From Ilyonectria destructans (taxonomy: Eukaryota > Ascomycota > Sordariomycetes > Hypocreales > Nectriaceae): a stretch of 64,000 nt of DNA. The notes beneath the pieces were generated by a model that saw nothing but the letters and a program-made list of their open reading frames with translations, was not told where the DNA came from and searched no databases. The stretch covers positions 837,829 through 901,828 of the forward strand of contig JAHEWK010000023.1 of NCBI GenBank assembly GCA_020740775.1. The letters are read 5' to 3'. This document shows, in pieces, positions 45,002-55,764 of the stretch. A program made the translations under genes and the position numbers. Within the stretch, counting starts at the first letter, position 1. Each line of letters opens with the position of its first letter.

Positions 45002-47526
45002 TTGGGAGTGATATAATTGAAGCATTAGAATGCTTGAAGTCATGGTTTAGGATACGGGATTTTCCAGGTGACGATATTTTCGCTGCGGCAGTTGAATAAT
45101 GAAGGTCACGTGTAATATATGGGATATATTGTCACACTGCCAATATATTGGATTCTTGGCAATACAATACAATATCGGCCATGTTCATATTGGGTAATAC
45201 AATATGCACCCCTTGACAATACAATAATATTGCGAGGGGTCCATATTGCCAATATACGTATTGTTTATATTATTAGCAACACTGACAGTACGCGCTTTGG
45301 TATGACCAGATACTCCTACCAGCGGTCACCGCAGCAGTTCAGGACCCGAACATCCTTCAGTACATACCAAAAAGCCGCCGAATCGCCCAATCCACCTCGC
45401 GCGCCCGGCAGGAGAGCATCTCAACTGAGCGCCTCGACGAGGGGAGTGCGAATGCTGACGTACTGGGGCAAGGCAGCAGGAGCAACGCGCTCTCCTATGT
45501 CCTCCAACACAGACACCTTGAGGCCATATGGCAAGGGGTCCAATCACGCGTAGCGACGTTTCCCCAGTTTGCTGGCGTAAGACTCTACATGGGGGCCAAG
45601 AACTTGAAGCTTGCCTACATGCATCCCGATATCACTCAGACCATCAGCGACTGGCGCAACCAATGGAACGCCGCCGTTGACGAGAAATTCCTCGACCCCA
45701 GTAGTACCTACGTTGATATTGGCCGTCAATATACTCCTCGAACTGGGTCTGCCGCCGAGGCCAATGTGCTTCTCTGGAGGCGGTGTTGTCTGAAGCGCCT
45801 CTGGCGGCAGCGACAGGCGTGGAGTCGTCGTTATAATGCCCTGGGCCTTGTTGAGCCAAACCCGCCGGAGCCTTCAGAGCCAGACAAGCCTGGCGTCGCT
45901 GCCCTCCGCCAAGCCGAGTACCCGTGGGTCACGATGCGCGACGCGGTTGACATGACCATCACGCCCACGCACGGGGGCCGTGAGGTTCCTGAAGGCCTCC
46001 TGTACAGCCAGTTTTACAATCTCATCAAGATTCCATTTGACGCCGCTAGACAATATCCGTTTCAGAATCCCCAACTCGAGAAGATGGCCCTAGATCCTTC
46101 GTACCTGGCTGATTGTGAAGGCTCTACCCGTGGGAATCACGCCAATCAAGCCTCTCTCAAACTCGCGTACCGCCTGAGTCAGCTACGTGTTAGAGCCGGC
46201 CTGGTCCCGAGTAGTGAAGACGTCATTCATATCCCGTTCACTTATAGGGTTCGAGCCGAGGATCGCATATCTTGGGCGCTCCTCCAACGCATCCTCCCTC
46301 ACTTAGCTTCTTCCGAGACGGCGGCCCAAACTAGTCATCATCAGACACCCACCGACCGGGAGCCACCTTTCTTCGCCATTCAATCGAGAACGATGGCGCA
46401 CTTCCTGCATAGCAATATCAACAGGTATTGCTTCCTCTTCGAGTACATCAAGTCCCAGACCGGACCTAGTTACTCTCTGCCCGAGACTATCGTCATGGCG
46501 GTGGCGCTTCGAAGCCTGCGTTTCAACATGTCTGGTATCATCGCCAAGGAGTCAGTGTTATGGAGAGATCGATGGAAATCAACTTGGCATACCACTACGC
46601 GAGATGGCCAGCGGCAGGATGTCGAGGTCGAGCAGGAGGGGCTTGGTCTTTATAAAACCTCGCAAGACCACGGGCTTGGCTGGTGGCTCCCAGGCAAATT
46701 TGACTGGGATAACTGGCGCTTCAAAGGCGATGTCGGCGATCGACTCATTGCGGGCAATGGCATTCTACAGCGTGATTATGGTCGTCAATGGAGGGTTATT
46801 CAGGACATCCGCGACGTCCACGCACGCATGTGGCAGGCCCAGAAATGGGCCCAGCGCTACTCCGTTCGAGAGCTGCCAACCAATCGGTGCATTTGGGTTG
46901 AGTACTTGTATAGCACCGTCATCGAGCTCTTCCAGTGTGACGTCTGCCGTGCAGCCGAGAAGAGTCTCGAGTGGAAGACCGGCTCCGATCTCACCGATGA
47001 GGCGGCTGCTAGATTCTCCAAAGCCAACCCCCCGTCGTACTGTTATGACGTCTTGCAGAACTCCTTCCACGACCGTCGCCGGAACGTCAGCCACACTCGA
47101 CCTCATCTCCTGGTAGGCAACAAGATCCGCTCTCTAAATATGTGGGACCTCGTCTGCGACCTCCTTGGATTTGACCTCCACGACGGGCGACTTGAACAGC
47201 GAAAATGCCTTAAATCCACTCCTTATCGCATCGCTACCCGACGCAGCATCGAGCTTGTAGGTGATGTGCTAGGACATACAGAGGCGTGTCGTTGGTTCAT
47301 GAAGCTCGGCCGCTTCCTCCTACTCACACATTGGATCCTCCCCTGGCCGTCCACTACCAAGCTCATCTCGACTACGAAGGAGAGCCGCAAGAAAGACCTC
47401 AAGCGGTGGCTAACTTGGGTCTCCCTTGTTTACGCCACTCCCGACCTCCTGCGTTTATACAATCACCGTTCAACCGTACCGATGTGCCCTATCGAGGATA
47501 AAGAGCGCCAAATTACAACTCGTGAC

Positions 47527-48139
47527 TAGGGTTGCCTCGAGGTAAATTACTAGGAGGTAAATTACTAAAACCCCTAGGTAAATGACGGTCATAAACTCGA
47601 CGTTTATGACCGTCATTTATCACGTGCTTCTAAGCACTATTTGGTGACTACGGAAAGGCGTCGGCGGAATGATATACGCACATACAGTCCGGTGCATTGC
47701 TATTCGTCGGAGATGAGGTACCGATCACACCAAAATTTGCTGTGCCGGGTACAAGAGGTCCATACCCACTGCAACAGCCCCGTGTTCGTTTCTTCGCCAA
47801 AACTCCCAGATTTGCTACTTCAATATGATAGTATCATATATCTCGAAAGTCAACCTATTTACATTTCGACGTGAATAACAGACTCTGCCTCTGCGTCCGT
47901 GCCTGCAGCTACAAAAATGCAGTCCTGGAAGTCGTCCTCGAGCTCTAATAGCTTTTTCACGTCAGCCGAAGTTTCCTCAGGGGTCACAACAACTCATGGT
48001 CGTCCCCTGCTCCAACCCCTTTTGGGATACTCACTAAACCCAGTTAGGAAGGAGATTTATGACGGTAAATTACCCGTCAGTTGGGGTTTATGACGTCAAT
48101 TGGTAACTTGGGGTTTATGACGTCAAAAAGGCATCCCTA
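47527..48139 (-). mobile_element. non-autonomous hAT (TAGGGATGC family), copy 2
   Basis: In opposite orientation to the 31141-31878 copy. The ends are TAGGGTTGC and GCATCCCTA, flanked by perfect 8-bp duplications CTCGTGAC (47519-47526 and 48140-48147). It shares the GACGTCATAAACCCCAA and GGTAAATTAC subterminal repeats and is about 125 bp shorter, with the BED frame broken. It lies in the coding frame of the AT-hook gene. Confidence 0.9.
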
Positions 48140-48702
48140 CTCGTGACCAGCTCTGCCAAGCCCTGCATGCCATCTCCGCTGAGCGATTTGGACCGTCTGG
48201 GTGGACGCCGGATTCCGACCCTTCTGACTCCCGCTTCCACTGGACCCCCGAAGACCTCCTTCGACGCACCGGTCCCATCCTTTCCGTCGGGTCTTTCAAT
48301 ATCGGCCGAGCCATAGAGCCCTGTAGTAAGGGGAAGATCTATCCACTTGCTGAACGAGGCCAACCGCCGATCCTCCGATTGGTGAATCGCATACGAAACC
48401 GCACACTTGAGGAGCTGGACCGGCTGTTCGGCGACCTCATCGCAGCCGCACAATCGGAGGCCGAATACCAAGAACTTGGGAGCAACTCTGTCACCCCGCC
48501 CGTTGCTGATCTCGACGCCGAAATAATTCACCAAGGCCTGAACCAACATGAACTTACGCGGAACCTCAACCGGACAACAAGCGGCAATTTGACGGATCCC
48601 ATCTCAGCTACAAGCGACACTGCAAGCGATGATGGCACTCTTGACTCGAGTAGCACATGGAATCCACCCAGGCGGCTAAGGCGTGCCCTAAGATCCTGCT
48701 AA

Positions 48703-49930
48703 TCACCAGCTTACCTTATACTCTGTCGACAGCATCCACAGCATCGACGTCCTATTGGTGTGATGGGGACACGACTACGTGGCGTCCCTACGAATCCGGT
48801 TGTTGGCCTCCACCTGGAGCCGCATCTCCAGATCCCCACACCGTTTGAAGTTCCACTACCGGCCGAGTCCACTTACAACCGCGACTACGACGAACCAAGC
48901 GAGACCGAAGCGGGCCCGGCAGCAGCACCATGCAACCCAGCAGTCTGGAACCACGAGGAAAACTCACGGACCAACCATCTGAGCCCGGCCGATGCGCAAG
49001 AACACCACCCGCTTTTCGAGGACTCTGAGGCCCAGCTCGAGCTTGTGTCAGAAGGATGCGACGCGGCCGACGTGCCGCTCGTCGAAGACCAAGTCAGCCC
49101 CTCGCATCTCGACGCTCGGGATGAAGAATTACAGGCCCTGGTCGACACAGTCCAGCAACTGCTCATCACGCCGGATCGGGAGACAACAAGATGCAAGAAG
49201 GGTCCGGCGAGGATTTGCATTCCACTATTAGCGCGATTGACGCACTAACCCCCGGTTCACCAGACGCGACCAACCCACCACAATCCTCAAGCACAACGGG
49301 ACGACAGGACGACCCAACGGGATGGAGCCCTCGATCGGCCGCTTCTGCTCACGCCTCTCACACCTCTGATGGGCCACAGAACCGAACGCCGCAACGATCG
49401 CGTCAATATGGGGATCGACCCCCCCCCCCCCCCCCCCCAAGCAACAAAAGAACACCCTGCATACCTGGCTGCGACCTTCCACTCACACGTCAGACGGCTC
49501 TCCCGGGTTGACAAGGGCCAAAACCCATGACCACAAAGGATTCCTCTTGTCATCGGCTGCCGGCGTCAAGACGTTTGTGCAGGGACATCCGGAATTCGCC
49601 GACCGTCCTCGTCAAGCGGCGAGAGACTTTGGAGTCGAATGGAGTTACCACGGGCTTTACACCTGGAATCTCCGTCGCCGGCTTGAACGACAGGACCACC
49701 TCGTTACCGAGGACGTCCTCTGCGGCATTCGGCTTGTCATTGAGCTGAGTGGCCACCAGGACGTTATCACACTCGTACGCACCATCCAGCTAGGCGAACA
49801 CGATGCTATACAGCTCAGCCCGGCCGAGATCGAAGACATACGCCAGCATGAGAGTACGATCATACCCATTTTTCATTCGAGAACAACGTCGCTAGTAGAT
49901 CGGATACCGCAGAACTTGCAAGCCGAGTGA
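48703..49930 (+). pseudogene. degenerate paralogue of the AT-hook gene N-terminal region
   Basis: The segment VVGLHLEPHLQIPTPFEVPL followed by a TEAGPAAAPCNP stretch matches exon 1 of the large gene (VIGLHLEPHLQIPTAFEDPP, EAEAGPAGAPCSP), at clear DNA-level similarity. The coding potential then moves through three frames (48760-49248, 49191-49511, 49508-49930), broken near a C20 run. The AT-hook start is missing. The last segment (AARDFGVEWSYHGLYTWNLR) has no match that I recognise. It suggests a tandem duplication of an unknown multi-copy family. Confidence 0.5.
49419..49438 (+). repeat. C20 homopolymer
   Basis: Twenty consecutive C residues lie inside the degenerate paralogue, where reading frame also changes. 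The exact length may be unreliable. Confidence 0.9.
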
Positions 49931-50080
49931 TACGTGAAATCACGTGAGGATCATCAGTCACGTGAGCAATGCCTCAAAAGGGCCTGCAGGGCCCTTCTGA
50001 CTTTGCTTCTTCATCATTCTTCTTCATACAACAATACAATCCATCACCTGCTATTGCAGCTCTCTGGCCCTTCGTGCCCC

Positions 50081-50440
50081 CTAGGGCCTCTGGCCCTTGG
50101 CCATCGCCTCTTTTCGTATCACCGAGCCATTTATATCTTTCAGATGAGGATGAGGAATACTACCATCGGGCCGCGGACAAAGGTCCTTGGGGTCGGGGAG
50201 ATTCAGCGAGCGAACGAGTTTGTTCAGGCCTCGGCGGGCTGGTTTATCGACCTGGTGGATCTCGCCGAGGTGCCTGGACACACGATCTTTGTCTGCTGTT
50301 ATCGCGTATCCGCATTCTTTGCAAATGATAGCAGGCTCAGGCAAGTTGAAATATAAGCCAAGTCGGTCGAGCTTTGTAAGTTGGCTTGGCGAGATTTGGG
50401 TGCCAGGCCCAGTGTGGGTGCGATGCTCATCAGTCGGCAT
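50081..50440 (-). pseudogene. DUF3505 (OrsD-like) zinc-finger fragment
   Basis: Read leftward: LGLYFNLPEPAIICKECGYA, then RVSRHLGEIH completes a C2H2-like finger, followed by RGLNKLVRSL and LPDPKDLCPRPDGS. These are the N-terminal features of fungal DUF3505 proteins. The expected second cysteine-rich segment after HPHLK is replaced by unrelated sequence and a stop, so the gene is truncated at about 50140. A similar fragment is at 58106-58479. Confidence 0.6.
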
Positions 50441-51117
50441 TACTATTAGTCGGGCCGAGTCGAAGCAGTACCAGAATATTCTTTATAGAGAGAGCTGTGT
50501 AAATCTGTTGTGATGTTAAGAGTGACGATGAACGCGTACTGTCCTCCTCCTTTGCCGGGGGTTTCATTTAATTTCACTCTACAAGCATGGCACGGGTACG
50601 GAAGTCCATAGGGGGCACAGTTCCAAAACCCAATTTGTGGTTGTTTTTGGGTAGGGGCACACCCACCGTGCGGCCCCGTTTGAAGCATAATCGCTCCCTC
50701 AAATCGCTTAGTCATCCAAAATCAACTTGCATTCATGGCCAGCTAGTCACGTGCGCACGCCTAATTCTCCTCACAACAGGCTACGAGGGTCTCTTTCCTT
50801 TCTTCTTCCTTCTTCAACTACAATTTGAAGGTAAGAATAGCCTTCTTTTGCATCAAAATAACGCCACCGCCATGCGCTTTACGTGGGCGTTCAATCAGCT
50901 ACGATATCGCATGGTTACGTGCTACATTTTGATATGCATTTTGCCCATATTGGCGGACCCACGCGCCCTACGATTTTCCGCAGTACGTACTGACCCAGGC
51001 TAACCGTTACCCAGGCAGGAACCCCACAAGCCTTCCAGACGCGATGCATCTCCGTACGCGCCCGTACGTAAGCAGATTCGACACACTTCGGCTTCGTACG
51101 ACTACAGATTGCCCATC

Positions 51118-51944
51118 ATGGCCGGCGCTCGCAAGAAGGGTGACAAGGACAAGGAGGCGGAGAAGGAGAGAGAGCGACTCGAAAAGGAAAAAGAGAAACA
51201 GGACAATCTGCTTCGTAAGGCTGCTATCGACCTCCTACGTGAGGATTTTGGAGAGGAAAAATTCGGCCAGCTGCCTAAGGAAGTGCTGGAGATCGATACT
51301 TATACGTTCACATACAAGGGCGAACAGCCCACTGAGAACCCGGATCTTACCGTTTGGGCTCTGATGAATGCTCTGAAGGGTAGCAGTAAGAAGGGTTTTG
51401 CTGCTATTGACTCCACTAAGGTTTATACCCGCAGATCAGCGTACTAGTTCGTACTAACTTGTATCAGGAAGTACGTCTGCTTGAGCTCAACTATAAGACT
51501 GACAGCAAGTCTATGAAGAAGACCGCCCCTGTCCTTAACTTTCGCGGCAGTCAGAATTGTGATACTATGCTCCGCCACCTGTACGGTGACGAACGTGAGG
51601 ATACGGAGCGCTGCAACAAGTGTACGGGCCAAAACGGCTCCTTCAACAAGTGTATTGTCTCTGACACTTACCTGCATGCTTGTGCCAATTGCGACTGGAA
51701 CCGTTCTAGCCAGGCATGTTCTCTCGGTGAGTACTTACACTTACGCACCTATATACAGTACTAATTAGTAGTAGGCAAGCAAAGCACCAAGCGCAAGGCC
51801 GATGACTTCGACTCTAATAGTGACAGTACGGACCCGATGGAGGACTTTGACCGCAAGACGCTCTTGAAGATGTCTAAGTTCTTTAAGGATGCTGCTGACA
51901 AGAAGAAGAGAAAGAAGGGGGCCACCCCTTTGAGGAAAGACTGA
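51118..51944 (+). CDS. element B cysteine-cluster protein, 243 aa
   Basis: Exons 51118-51420, 51468-51726 and 51775-51944 total 732 nt in frame. The first 40 residues are a highly charged Lys/Glu helix (probable coiled coil). Cysteines 150, 153, 163, 173, 176 and 185 give CX2CX9CX9CX2CX8C, probably a two-zinc fold, with NGSFNKC and ACANC matching element A's GNGIFEGC and ACANC. The C-terminus is acidic then Lys-rich, possibly a nuclear localisation signal (KKKRKKG). It looks intact, unlike its counterpart in A. Function unknown; its retention beside the transposase in both elements suggests a role in transposition. Confidence 0.78.
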
Positions 51945-52462
51945 GGTATATCACCCTTTACATGAGAATACGAGCTCGTACCGACCCTTTTCCTAGTCTA
52001 CTTAGTTATTTCCTACCACCCCTGTTCTGAGATTCTAAGGTAAAATTTCTTTTTGTAATCTAAGCAAAAATATAAACGAAACTTTTGCGTACGACTGCAA
52101 GAGGCATACAGAGCATTATAATACCTAATTGCTAGCTAGGGCCTGAAATGAAATTTACTTTAGTCTTTAATTGTTTTTAATGTGAGGAAGATGTAATATA
52201 TTTGCCTTAAAATCTGGGGAGTATTGCTGGGTAGAGTCTGGTTGTATATTGTATGATTACTAACGACCACTAGTAGCTTTGCCCCTGAATTGCCTAATTA
52301 GGCTCTAGCTCAAAAATTAAGATTACGCTCTCGTACGGCCACGTACGCGGCCATGCGAAAAAGATTTCCAGCCCCCGATTGAATCCAAAGCTGGAATTTT
52401 CGATTTTTAGTACGAGCCCGTACTTCTCGTCACGGCCTCATACGAGCCCGCAAGTCAACGCA

Positions 52463-54086
52463 ATGGGCCGCCCTTCGATTGACTTATCTTCATTTCGCAT
52501 ACAAATTCAACAATGGAAGAATGATGACTATCTTACATACGATCAAATCGTCACGCGCCTTAATAAGCATTTCCACGTCATAGTGGGACGTACGACCGTG
52601 TATTGCAGCCTCAAAAGTTGGAATATCTCAGTCAAACAATACACCAAAGACTCAGAACACCTTCGTCAGCATATTAAAGATTTATTCTTTAATAAGGTCT
52701 TGAATGATCACTTTATGCTTCTGAAGCTTCATTCTGACGGCTTTATTATCACGAAGACTGGACTTGAACGCATACGCCGGGACCTTGGGCTTTGGCGCCG
52801 GCAAGACCCCGAGCAGATATCAGAAAGCCTACGCGAATTGCGCCGTTTCTTTGAAAGCGAGTCCGAACAGAGCACTAAGCTTAAAGACTTTGGCCGTACG
52901 TATCTCTACGCAAAGGTCCGTCGAGCTGGACTCGTACTCAGTCGCCGGGCGCTGTACGAAGGCTTTCGTGAGTTTTATCCTGGAAGTATTACCGAACGTT
53001 GGAATACGATGCGATATCGCCGAGGTGGATGGACAGCCCCTGGCCCTGACTTTATGTGGTCTCTTGATGCCTATGATAAACTGAAGGCTTGGGGCTTTGA
53101 GATTTACGCTTCAATTGACGTATACTCACGGTTTATTACGTGGTTTTATATTGGCATATCAGCCAATACGTCACGGAGTGTTGTTGCGCAATACCTTTAC
53201 GTACTTTCAGAACGCCAAACAATGCCCAATATCATCCGTTCAGACCGCGGCCGAGAGACAATTCTAATGGCTGGAGCACATTTCTACCTTTCGAAAGAAC
53301 GCGTGCGTGTACGGGATAGTATTCGGCAAGACGTGCGCTTCCAAGACTGTTGGGCCTACGGCAAGAGCACGAATAATCAGAAGATTGAAAGCTGGTGGCT
53401 TCGGCTAAGTCGAGGCAGGGCTAAGTTCTGGCGGGTAAGTATAGACTGATATCTTTATTTATGATGGCATATTAATGTATTCTTAGGAGTATTTCTCTGA
53501 AATCACGGGAGTTTCATATTTCTCGGATGATTCCGTACCCGACCGTATTGCGATGCTTTATATCTTTATGCCAATTTTGAGAGAGGAATTCGCCGACTTC
53601 GTACACATGTGGAATGTGCATTACATTCGTAAACAGCGCAATAGGCCACATGTTGTTCCCGGGCAACCATGGAACCTTTACTTTCAGCCCGAGGCCCGAC
53701 AAGTCAGAAGCTGGGCAGAGGTTATCCTTCAGGAACGACTAGATACACTTCAGAATATCTTCGCAGAAGACCATATTGACCTTGACGCTTACTTACCTGA
53801 GCATACGATAGCTATTTGCGATCGCATACTCCAAAGCCGCCAAGACTACCCGCAAGATCCAGTAGAACGGCTACATCTTTCTACATATCTCTTCTTACGG
53901 CAGCATTTGCAGCAGTATATTATCAATGAAGAATCACCAGCTCTAGAGCTACTATCAACACCTACTGGTGGACTGGACCGCGTACGAGATCATTTGGCAG
54001 CGAATGATATTGATGCCACTACGCTTGATAGGCTCGAAAATGAGATTGGAGAGGAGATTGATGATGTTGACGAGCAGGAGGACTAA
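52463..54086 (+). CDS. element B integrase-fold DDE transposase, 523 aa
   Basis: Exons 52463-53434 and 53487-54086 (52-bp intron with GTAAGT). An N-terminal helix-turn-helix lies at about 1-55 (LTYDQIVTRLNKHF). The catalytic core shows D202 in WSLDAYDKLK, D261 in IRSDRGRET and E309 in NQKIESWW, with 58 and 47 residues between them. The C-terminal domain (RPHVVPGQPW) and an acidic tail follow. There is no stop or frameshift. ATG at 52463 is chosen because it aligns with the start of the A protein (MPRPRTDL versus MGRPSIDL). It resembles integrase-core proteins of eukaryotic IS3EU-like transposons rather than retroviral integrase, since no reverse transcriptase is near. Confidence 0.85.
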
Positions 54087-54131
54087 CCATATAACCAAAT
54101 ACATACATAATTAAAGCATTTCGCACTCAAA

Positions 54132-55267
54132 TTAATCTATATTCTTATTCTTCCCCCTCCCAGCTCGAAAAGGAAGCTTCTTCTCAGGTGAACCCCCCTG
54201 TGTTTCTGACTGTTCGATATTGCTTGTAAAAGGATCACTCAGTGCGGCATCGTTCGAAGCTGTATCTGTGACTGTAATACACCCCGCGATAACCTCATCC
54301 TTGACTTCAGTCTTGATGGGGCTTCGAGCTTCGAGCTTTATTGGTACCAGAGATAGCACTGGGGCTTTGAATTCGTCCTTACTGGTTGATACGCGCCCTG
54401 ACTTTGCCGTACGTAGAACCTTGGGCTTGATAGGGCTTGGCGTTGACATATCCGAGTCCATATCAGAAGGCCGTAATCAATAGCCCTTTTGCGGCCACGT
54501 GCGGCTCTCAACGGCCTCTGACAGTCGTCATCAGGTCGGGGTCCCTCGTTGAAGAGCCAAAAAGTGAGATTGGCTGTATCACGTTGCTTTGTAACGGTGA
54601 TATTCCCCTGGCTGAATAGATCTCCTAGCGTAACGGTATTGTACGCTCCACTAGGGAAGTATACGGGTCCAGAAGTAGCGCCAACTGTTGATACGGAATG
54701 AACGACTTGCCACTCTTTCTCCTTGAGGCGTTCATCGCATTGCTCGACGATGAATCTGATCATTGAGCTATGGGATGAAAACTTACGCCCTAGTACGACT
54801 TCAACAGATCCAGTACGCTTTCCAGCGTGCCGAATTCCCTTGTACACTGGAATCGTGATGCCTGGGATGCTATCATCGATATAGCCGTTACCAATCCAGA
54901 AGATTGCTGATAGTTCGACAACGACTGGGTCCTTTCGGATCCGTGTGGCTGCGATACTGCTCTGACGGTTCTGTACGGCCATTATAGTCGAAGCCTGATA
55001 GGTGTCAGGCATTGGCACAGTTGTAGAGGAAGTAGTGATTATGCCCCGTGAGGCAATGTTCTTTGTCGTAGAGGTCCGTTGGGTTAAAGGTGAATCAACG
55101 GTCAGGTCGATCGAAATAGGGGCTGCATTGTGTAGAGCCGTAGGTAGTCGTTGAGCGCAATGCGGGCAATAAACAGCCCCCGGAAATTTCGTACGGATAT
55201 CCACATGACGAGTACGTTGTTGCGCTGATGGACAGTACTCTGTTTGAGGAGGTGAAGCGGGCTCCAT
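54132..55267 (-). pseudogene. element B SIM-like accessory protein, probable frameshift
   Basis: It starts at 55267 (MEPASPPQTE). A CPHC pair is followed by SIDLTVDSP, paralleling CYFC and VDLTGDSP of element A's gene. A globular middle (about 80-240) matches A's protein in pattern. Near 54475 the frame changes: RGRKRAIDYG runs on in one frame to a stop at 54338, while SDMDSDMSTPSPIKPK continues in another to 54132, giving an acidic/basic disordered tail like A's. Either a one-base change or an unrecognised intron is responsible. Its stop lies 45 bp from the convergent transposase stop. Confidence 0.6.
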
Positions 55268-55668
55268 ACTGAAAGAAGGTGGAAAGTTGATAGAGAGCAG
55301 CGAAAGTGTGCGTACGAGTTCGTACGAACTCGTACGCAACCTTATACCCCTTTCACCATATACTAAATTGGCCCGGCAATGGGAAACGGATGGTCCCTTG
55401 TACACCGGTAAAGCAATTTTCTCATTGAAATTACGATACGGGCTCGTATGCGGCTAAACAGAAGGATAAATACACATTGGGGTTAGTCTAGTGATAAAAA
55501 AAAAGAGAGCCGGGGGTTTTGGAACTGTGCCCCCTATGGACTTCCGTACACTGGGCAGTTCAGCAACTCGCGCCATTCCAAGTTGAGGTTGCCGCCGCGC
55601 TAATCCGTAAAGTGCTCGCCCACAGATGCTTATTAACTACGGAGCATTTATCTGGGGCCTGACATTGT

Positions 55669-55744
55669 CTTCCCTAAACCGTAACTTCCCTCAACCGTAA
55701 CTTCCCTCAACCGTAACTTCCCTCAACCGTAACTTCCCTCAACC
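55669..55744 (+). repeat. 16-bp tandem repeat just upstream of a regulator gene
   Basis: Units CTTCCCTCAACCGTAA repeat about 4.75 times from 55669 to 55744; the first has A for C at one position. The array ends 20 bp before the ATG of the Zn2Cys6 gene, so it would lie in its 5' UTR or core promoter. Confidence 0.92.
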
Positions 55745-55764
55745 ACCACCTGCATAGTTAAGAC

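Larger units (their letters stand above)
37214..45099 (+). pseudogene. hAT transposase copy 2, two stops and a retrotransposon insertion
   Basis: Nearly identical to copy 1 at 6328-8593, with intron 38262-38307. Two GAA-to-TAA changes lie in the linker after the BED finger (near 37703 and 37727). The C-terminal dimerisation domain is cut after DRRNRLG by the chromovirus and resumes at 45007. The two nonsense positions of copy 1 are normal here (TGG and TAC). Hence neither copy encodes an intact enzyme. Confidence 0.88.
36921..45284 (+). mobile_element. hAT transposon copy 2, containing a nested retrotransposon
   Basis: The termini are the same 18 bp as copy 1 and are flanked by perfect 8-bp duplications ACAGTACG (36913-36920 and 45285-45292). 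Subtracting the nested LTR element and its 5-bp duplication leaves 2,744 bp, one base different from copy 1. The insertion splits the large AT-hook gene. Confidence 0.95.
35478..48702 (+). pseudogene. large AT-hook protein gene of unknown family, split by two insertions
   Basis: Exon 1 is 35478-35997; a 74-bp intron ends at 36071; coding continues 36072-36920, 45293-47526 and 48148-48702. With the two insertions and one copy of each duplication discounted, the coding length is 4,158 nt, one open frame of 1,386 codons. The N-terminus has an AT-hook (RRRGRPRKA), so the protein probably bound A/T-rich DNA. The remainder is large, with acidic Asp runs near 36080-36110, an SDWRNQWN region and a FQCDVC pair, but I recognise no catalytic motif. 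The clean rejoining of the frame shows both insertions are recent. A degenerate paralogue lies directly downstream. It may itself be a mobile-element gene, but no termini were found. Confidence 0.72.
50597..55548. mobile_element. element B: multi-gene TACGG-terminus DNA transposon
   Basis: The left TACGGAAGTCCATAGGGG is repeated inverted at the right end with 35 bp of identity. The flanks CACGGG and CACTGG match at five of six positions, so a 6-bp target duplication with one later change is plausible. Contents: cysteine-cluster gene (+), integrase-fold transposase (+) and a VDLT-type gene (-, convergent). Inverted, this order equals the A2-transposase-A4 order of element A. Length is 4,952 bp. 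Confidence 0.88.

Noticed and set aside
45119..45553. Gene beginning inside the hAT right end
   Set aside because: The frame merely crosses the hAT terminus into the interrupted AT-hook gene; the first third is transposon DNA.
48379..48702. Separate small gene at 48379-48702
   Set aside because: It is the C-terminal end of the large AT-hook gene, in frame once the small hAT insertion is discounted.
55669..55744. Telomere-like repeat
   Set aside because: The first unit contains CCCTAA, but the other units are CCCTCAACCGTAA and do not match TTAGGG repeats.
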